From assembly GCA_016714005.1 (NCBI GenBank), contig JADJOA010000003.1, positions 258,639 through 322,638 on the forward strand: a stretch of 64,000 nt of DNA, written 5' to 3'. Shown one piece after another: positions 58,328 through 64,000 of the stretch. Under the pieces are notes generated by a model. It saw nothing but the letters and a program-made list of their open reading frames with translations. It had not been told where the DNA came from and did not search any database. A program made the translations under genes and the position numbers. This DNA comes from Bacteroidota bacterium. Its GTDB lineage: Bacteria; Bacteroidota; Bacteroidia; AKYH767-A; OLB10. The stretch's first letter is position 1, and each line of letters opens with the position of its first letter.

Positions 58328-58379
58328 TTTGGGCGAATAGCATTTTTCTTTTGGCGAATATCTTAAAATATTGGGCGAA
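58328..58379. repeat. Three-fold TTKGGCGAA motif at an exact 21-bp period
   Basis: Copies aligned at 58328 (TTTGGGCGAA), 58349 (TTTTGGCGAA) and 58370 (ATTGGGCGAA) are each 21 bp apart, i.e. two turns of the helix, with unrelated bases between. This is the pattern of an iterated operator for a dimer- or oligomer-binding regulator. It lies after the barrel gene and about 215 bp before the giant gene. A minus-strand frame covering it reads as Y-S-P-K-type repeats, but is not otherwise gene-like. Confidence 0.4.
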
Positions 58380-58593
58380 ATTGAGTTATTAACATAGTGT
58401 TTATTTTTAAATATCTGATTTACAGGTATATTACATAAAGACACGTCCTCTTCACTTGCAAGAGAATGATTTTCAGATACATTTGGCACCGTCCTTTTCG
58501 AATAAAAAAGTAAAGTTTAAAAAAGAAGCGTCCGGATGAACCTAAGTCCGGTTAAATTTTACGAGTACTTAAATAATTAACACCAACTGTAAA

Positions 58594-61500
58594 ATGGACA
58601 ATTTAAAAAAGACCAGTAAACTGGCCCTGCAGTGCTTGGGCTGTTTGGAGTAATGTTTGGCAAAACACAATAGCGCAAACTTATACTCCCAAAAGCTATT
58701 ACACATTTGAAAATACTGCAAATCCTTTTAAGGACTCAACAGGGTTCTTTAATTTAGATGCGGCATATTTTTTAAGTGGCTACTCTATTCCTTCAACAAA
58801 CTTGAGGGGTGTAGGAAAAAACCTGCAACTGGATTCAACGGGGCATTATATACGGGCAGGCAGTGTGACGCCTGATACTTCTATTACCTTTGAGTTTTTA
58901 TTTAAGCCCGGTTTGTACTTTAATGAAACTACCGATATAATTAGAAGATTTGACGGAGCCTTTCAGATTCAGATTGGTTACCCATTCATAACTTTTAATA
59001 CTAACATTAAAAATGGAAGCACTGTAATTTCTGATCAGTTAAAAGTAACTTTTGATGGAATTGGCAGAAAGTCCTACGGTTATTACATAGATGGTGAATG
59101 GCATCACTTTGTTTTTAAATATTCTACCATTACAGGCAAAAAGAAATTTGATTGATGGAGAGAGCCCTACAGGTTTTTCAAAAACAACTGCCACTGGTGC
59201 GTTTGATAATTCAGCTGGAACCAATAAGGAAACTGTGATTAACTCAAGTTCTGTTTACAATAAAATTTTAGGAGGGTTAGATGAGTTTGCTATATACCAT
59301 TTTAGCTTGCCTCCTAACATGATTTATAAGCATTACATCGATTTTAAAAATAATTTTGCTCATTACCAGTATGCTAATGCAGCCATTACTGTACCCACAC
59401 CTTCCCTGTTACAGCAGGTATAGACATTAGTGAGTATGCTACCGGACACCCAAATCCAAGTGTATCTGTTTTAGATCAGTTAAAGAATTTTCCTGTAGCC
59501 AGATACAAACCGGGGCACACATTATTACCAAACATACCACTATTCTCCCCAACATATTTGTTTGGCTACCTTACCTACGCTTCAAATTATCAGCAGGCAG
59601 TTAACAATAGTAAGGTAATGTTTCCTGATTATGTAAAGAACTTCGGTTACTCAATGCTTGTTTCAAGCAATACAGGTGAGTATAATAACTTTAGCGATAC
59701 GAATACTTTTCCGGGAGCATGGATAAAAATGGCAAACCAAAATCCATCATGGAAAACATGCGCCTTCTCTTATTGGCCTCAACTTACGCCAAAAAACGCT
59801 GGATTTGCTAGCCAAACACAATATGCAAGTTGTGGATGCCTTTCACCCAACCACTATTTTAGAAACTCTTCAGGAAATTATCTTGACAATTGGGGTAACG
59901 TTTCTTCCTCAAGCAGGATTTTGAGCCCTGCAGCTCCGCTTGATTCGCTTTACAAGGATGGCTTAACTCAAAAACTCTATTTGAATAGTTTAGTAAATAA
60001 ACTTACACGCCCTTTGGATTTAGTGTTTGAAAACGGAGAAATTATTCCTTATTTCTATGGAGATGGGAATACCCTCTCTAAAGACCCGGCAGTATTGGCA
60101 GAAAAAAATGCTTCGGGACTTGATTGGTATTCTTACGAAAGCAAGCGCCATGCCGATAAAATTAAAGCTTACAGAGATCAGTTTATGCCAACCATCTCGG
60201 GCTTGAGCAATACAAAATTTGTTTACTATTATTTGGATGGACACCCGCAGTGGAACTTAAAATGGAATCAGGTAAGAGATGTAAATACTACTATCAATGG
60301 AGTACGTTATGCTTCAGGCGATATTTATACCAGGTGGCCTAACAACTGGAGATATTGGATGGCAGCATGGAAAGGATGGCAGTACGTGGTAGAATCTCGC
60401 CATGAACAATTTGCCGCTGGAGACAAATATTTTAGTCCGGCAATATCTCCAGGCTGGGATAATAACGAAGAAAATAATGTAAGGCCTGCACAATGGCTAG
60501 GTTTGCTTAAAGCCTATTCCATGTTAGGCGCAGAGTTTTTCTATACAGGATATTTTACAACTGTTACTCCTTTTCAGGATCCTAAAGGATGGGTTTGGCA
60601 AACAGTAATGCCTTCATACGCTCAAGCAATTACAAGCAGGTACGAAGACATGTTTAAAAATGGAGATCTTTTGGCAGGAGATGTTCCAAACAGCCCGACA
60701 AATCCACAATGGAATGCCTATTCATTTTATGCAGGTGACCCAAGAAAATTGGTTGTAGCACGTAAACACACTACGCTTGCAAGGTTTGCTATTACAGGAA
60801 CCATACAGCCTTTGTCTAACATGATTGGATCTACAGAACTTGAAGGTATTGCTCAAATAAAGTTAGATGGTCAAAGCATTAAATTTAAAGTAAGAAGACA
60901 AGGTTCAACATATATATACGACAAAACTGATGCTGCAAACCCGGTATTTTATCAATTAGATGCATGGCATGAAAACACTTATCCTACGCAATGGAGTAAG
61001 GATATTAAATTAGAGGCTGAACTGAATGATAATGTTAATTCTAGTGTCTACCTTAGAACCAAACGCGCTGCCGGAACACAAGCCGGAAACTTTGTTGATG
61101 CTACTACTTACGTTGGTTTTAATGCAGTAAGTGATCTTATCTATAACTTTCAACCAAGAGCCAATTCTAATGCTAATTATTATTTATGGATAAAAGCACG
61201 AAGCAAAAACGGACAAACCACGGTAATGAATGTTTCTTTGGATAACGGCACTGCAAAACAAATTGGTTGCATTGCAGATACAAACTGGGTTTGGTACAGA
61301 TACAACTTAGCAGATCAAACAGCTATATCTTATTTGAATCTGGCTACAAATGTTGATCATCAGTTAAAGATTACTCCTTCAAACACCAACTTAGAAATTG
61401 ATCTCATTCACTTAACCGTGAATCCATCTGCAATATACACGTCCCCTGCTCCATGCAGCGCATCGGCTGTGCCAACTATTACTCCAAGTGGTTCAACTAC

Positions 61501-64000
61501 AATTTGCCAAGGCAACAGCGTAACATTGACAGCAAGCAGCGGAACCAGTTATTCTTGGAGCACAGGTGCAACAACACAGTCAATAACTGTAAACACCGCA
61601 GGCTCTTATTCTGTTACCGTTACTTCAGCATCAGGAACAGGCACTTCTTTACCTACTGTTGTTACGGTTAACGCGAAACCTACAGCATCTATTTCTGCAT
61701 CAGGTGCAACTACTTTTTGTACAGGAGGAAGCGTAACTCTTACTGCCAGCGGAGGAAGTTCATATCTGTGGAATCCGGGTGGACAAACCTCTTCATCACT
61801 AACCGTTTATTCAAGTGGAAACTATTCAGTAAATGTTTACAGTGCAAATGGCTGTTCTGCCATGTCATCAACCATTCCTGTTACTGTAAATGCCAATCCT
61901 ACATCAACAATAACTTTAGGCGGACCAACATCATTTTGCGGGGCGGAAATGTAACATTAACCGCATCATCAGGCTCCAGTTATTTGTGGAGTCCAAGGTA
62001 ACCAAACTACTCAATCTATTACAGCTAACGCATCGGGCAGCTATACAGTAAGGGTAACAAATGCAAGTGGATGTTCTGCTACATCTGCTCCAACTTCTGT
62101 AAATGTTAACTCATTGCCAACAGCAACAATAACCCCTAATGGTCCTACAACCTTTGCACCAGGTGGCAGTGTTACACTAACCGCTAGTGCCGGTAGTTCC
62201 TACTTGTGGAGTCCAGGTAATCAAACAACGCAATCTATAATAGTAAATCAGGCAGGGGTTTATACAGTAAGAGTTACTAATTCAACCGGATGTTCTGCAA
62301 CATCTTCTGCACTTACTGTTACTGTTACATCAAGTACAGTGCCCACTATTACTGCAAGCGGTGCTACAACATTTTGCACCGGAGGCAGTGTTACTTTAAC
62401 CGCAAGTGCCGGCACAAGTTATTTATGGTCAACAGGTGCTACTACCCAATCAATAACAGCATCAGCATCTGGTAGCTATAGTGTAACAGTTGTCTCAGCA
62501 TCGGGTACCGGAACATCGGCACCTACAGTTATTACTGTTAATCCTTTACCGTCAGTTACTGCTACTGCAAGTGGAGCAACCACTTTCTGCCAGGGCGGTA
62601 GTGTTACGCTTACATCATCAACGGGTTCTTCATATTCATGGACTCCAGGTGGTCAAACTACTCAGGCAATCAACGTAACAGCATCCGGTACCTATCGTGT
62701 TACAATGACCAACTCAAACGGTTGTGCAAATATTTCTCAAGCGGTAACAGTAACAGTTAACCCATCTCCAACTGCAACTATAACAGCAAGTGGCCCTACC
62801 ACATTTAATCAGGGAGGAAATGTAACACTTACCGCAAGTGCCGGAAGTTCTTATTTGTGGAGCCCGGGAAATCAAACAACACAATCTATAACTGTTACAC
62901 AAGGGGGCTCTTACACTGTAAGAGTTACCAATGCTAACGGATGCTCAGCCACTTCTGCTGCAACGGTAGTAACTGTTAACTCAGCCACAGTTCCAACAAT
63001 TACAGCAAGCGGATCAACTACTTTTTGTAATGGAGGCACAGTAACATTGACTGCAAGTGCTGGGACAAGTTACCTTTGGTCAACTGGCGCAACTTCTCGA
63101 TCTATTGTTGTTTCTAATGCCGGAAGTTACATTGTAACTGTTACATCAGCTTCGGGCACCGGAACATCAGCACCAACAATTGTAACTGTTAATCCATTAC
63201 CAACAGTAACTGCCACACCAAGTGGTTCTACAACTTTTTGCCAAGGTGGAAGTGTTACTCTTACCTCTACAGCAGGTTCTTCGTACTCATGGACACCGGG
63301 TGGGCAAACTACTCAGTCTTTAAATGTAACTTCATCAGGATCTTATCGTGTTACAATGACCAACTCAAACGGTTGTGCAAATATTTCGCAAGCGGTAACA
63401 GTAACAGTTAACCCATCTCCAACTGCAACTATAACAGCAAGTGGCCCTACCACATTTAATCAGGAGGAAATGCAATACACTTACCGCAAGTGCCGGAAGT
63501 TCTTATTTGTGGAGCCCGGGGAATCAAACAACACAATCTATAACTGTTACACAAGGGGGCTCTTATACAGTAAGGGTAACAAATGGCAATGGATGTTCGG
63601 CAACATCTGCCGCAACAGTGGTAACGGTTAATAGTGTAGTTATTCCAACAGTTACCGCAAGCGGGTCTACAACATTCTGTTCAGGTGGTTCGGTAACACT
63701 TACAGCATCGGTAGGAACGAGTTACTTATGGAGCACAGGCGCTACTACGCGAACCATTACAGTTACTACCGCTGGTAGTTATTCTGTAACTGTTACCTCA
63801 GCGTCAGGCAGCGGAACTTCATTGCCCGTTACCGTAACGGTAAATCAATTACCAATTGTAACTATAACACCAGGCGGCTCCACCTCTCTGTGTCAGGGAG
63901 CGAGTGTTACATTAACCTCAACCGGTGGTGTGAGTTATTTATGGAGCCCAGGCGGACAAACAACAAAATCAATTAATGTAAACACTGCCGGCAACTATAG
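58594..64000 (+). CDS. Giant secreted multi-domain protein with Ig-like repeats (several frameshifts; runs off the window)
   Basis: The protein starts with a signal peptide (D-N-L-K-K-T-S-K-L-A-L ... A-Q, two shifts inside), then a LamG-like domain (about 58700-59400; F-E-F-L-F-K-P-G, D-G-E-W-H-H-F-V-F). A long Trp/Tyr-rich region (59430-60980; K-F-V-Y-Y-Y-L-D-G-H-P-Q and E-F-F-Y-T-G-Y-F) follows and looks like a catalytic or sugar-binding fold, but I assign no family. A beta-sandwich-like segment (A-E-L-N-D-N-V-N-S-S-V-Y-L, N-Y-Y-L-W-I-K-A) precedes the Ig-like repeats from 61472. Shifts are near 58640, 58660, 59150, 59405, 61937, 61996 and 63460-63480. No stop is reached, so the true end, with a probable T9SS tail, lies beyond the window. 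Confidence 0.8.
61472..64000 (+). repeat. Ig-like domain repeats in a 651-bp three-domain unit
   Basis: Twelve repeats of the form P-T-(I/V)-T-(A/P)-S-G-x-T-T-F-C-x-G-G-x-V-T-L-T begin at 61472, 61679, 61898, 62117, 62342, 62549, 62768, 62993, 63200, 63419, 63645 and 63852. From the fourth on, spacings cycle 225, 207, 219 bp, a sum of 651 bp (217 codons). DNA copies at about 62702 and 63352 are nearly identical for ~200 bp. The sixth and ninth domains have the same N-G-C-A-N-I-S-Q-A tail. The array runs past the right edge. Confidence 0.88.

Noticed and set aside
58295..58489. Minus-strand open frame of 64 codons with Y-S-P-K-like repeats
   Set aside because: The repeats follow from the 21-bp spaced GGGCGAA motif; there is no signal, domain or ribosome site, and it overlaps the barrel gene's end.
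1..64000. tRNA, rRNA, insertion sequence or integrase genes
   Set aside because: None could be recognised on either strand by motif reading; a dedicated RNA and transposase search would be needed to exclude degenerate ones.

Overview
The window comes from a member of the Bacteroidota. It carries several proteins with the type IX secretion (T9SS) C-terminal sorting tail, two short RpoD-type sigma factors of Bacteroidota form, Bacteroidota-style promoters (TTTG ... TAnnTTTG), and families largely confined to this phylum (DUF4834, DUF5522, YfhO). The DNA is AT-rich. I cannot name a genus; a Chitinophagales/Sphingobacteriia-like, environmental or uncultured lineage is plausible (inference). No rRNA, tRNA, transposase, integrase or CRISPR array was seen.

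Data quality shapes the annotation. About 40 single-base frameshifts can be located, nearly all in homopolymers of A, T, G or C, many of them inside genes that should be essential (rpsP, rimM, yajC, coaE, ksgA, carB). I read these as sequencing errors and annotate each gene over its full span, naming the shift position.

Layout. 1-5.9 kb is an accessory region (DJ-1-like protein, bestrophin, NAD(P)-binding reductase, cupin + TetR, T9SS protein). Its genes are separated by ~130-bp imperfect palindromes resembling integron attC sites, and it ends in a 42-bp tandem repeat. 6.1-16.9 kb is mostly housekeeping: DUF1573 lipoprotein, yajC-ybbR-coaE, an MBL-fold hydrolase, a TolB-like propeller protein, a first RpoD-like sigma factor, a phosphoesterase, pyrG, rpsP and rimM. 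17-40.7 kb is a surface-polysaccharide locus. Two pairs of secreted kelch proteins, in opposite orientation, bracket a flippase and a CDP-dideoxysugar operon (rfbFGH, epimerase, FkbM methyltransferase, two-gene transketolase, glycosyltransferase). A minus-strand group follows with a glucuronyl C5-epimerase-like protein, AsnB, WecB, a glycosyltransferase and YfhO. 40.7-49.4 kb holds carB, the second RpoD-type sigma factor, an M15 peptidase and wza/wzc for polysaccharide export. 49.4-58.3 kb is metabolic and regulatory (acyl-CoA dehydrogenase, thioesterase, ksgA, methylmalonyl-CoA mutase subunit, response regulator and histidine kinase, outer-membrane protein). From 58.6 kb to the right edge runs a giant secreted protein with a LamG-like head, an unassigned ~600-residue region and at least 12 Ig-like repeats arranged as a 651-bp three-domain unit.

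How the genes fit together: Wzc/Wza, Wzx, RfbFGH, WecB, AsnB, the C5-epimerase-like protein and the glycosyltransferases point to synthesis and export of an unusual acidic, deoxysugar-containing surface polysaccharide. The kelch/T9SS proteins and the giant Ig-repeat protein would be displayed on the same surface.
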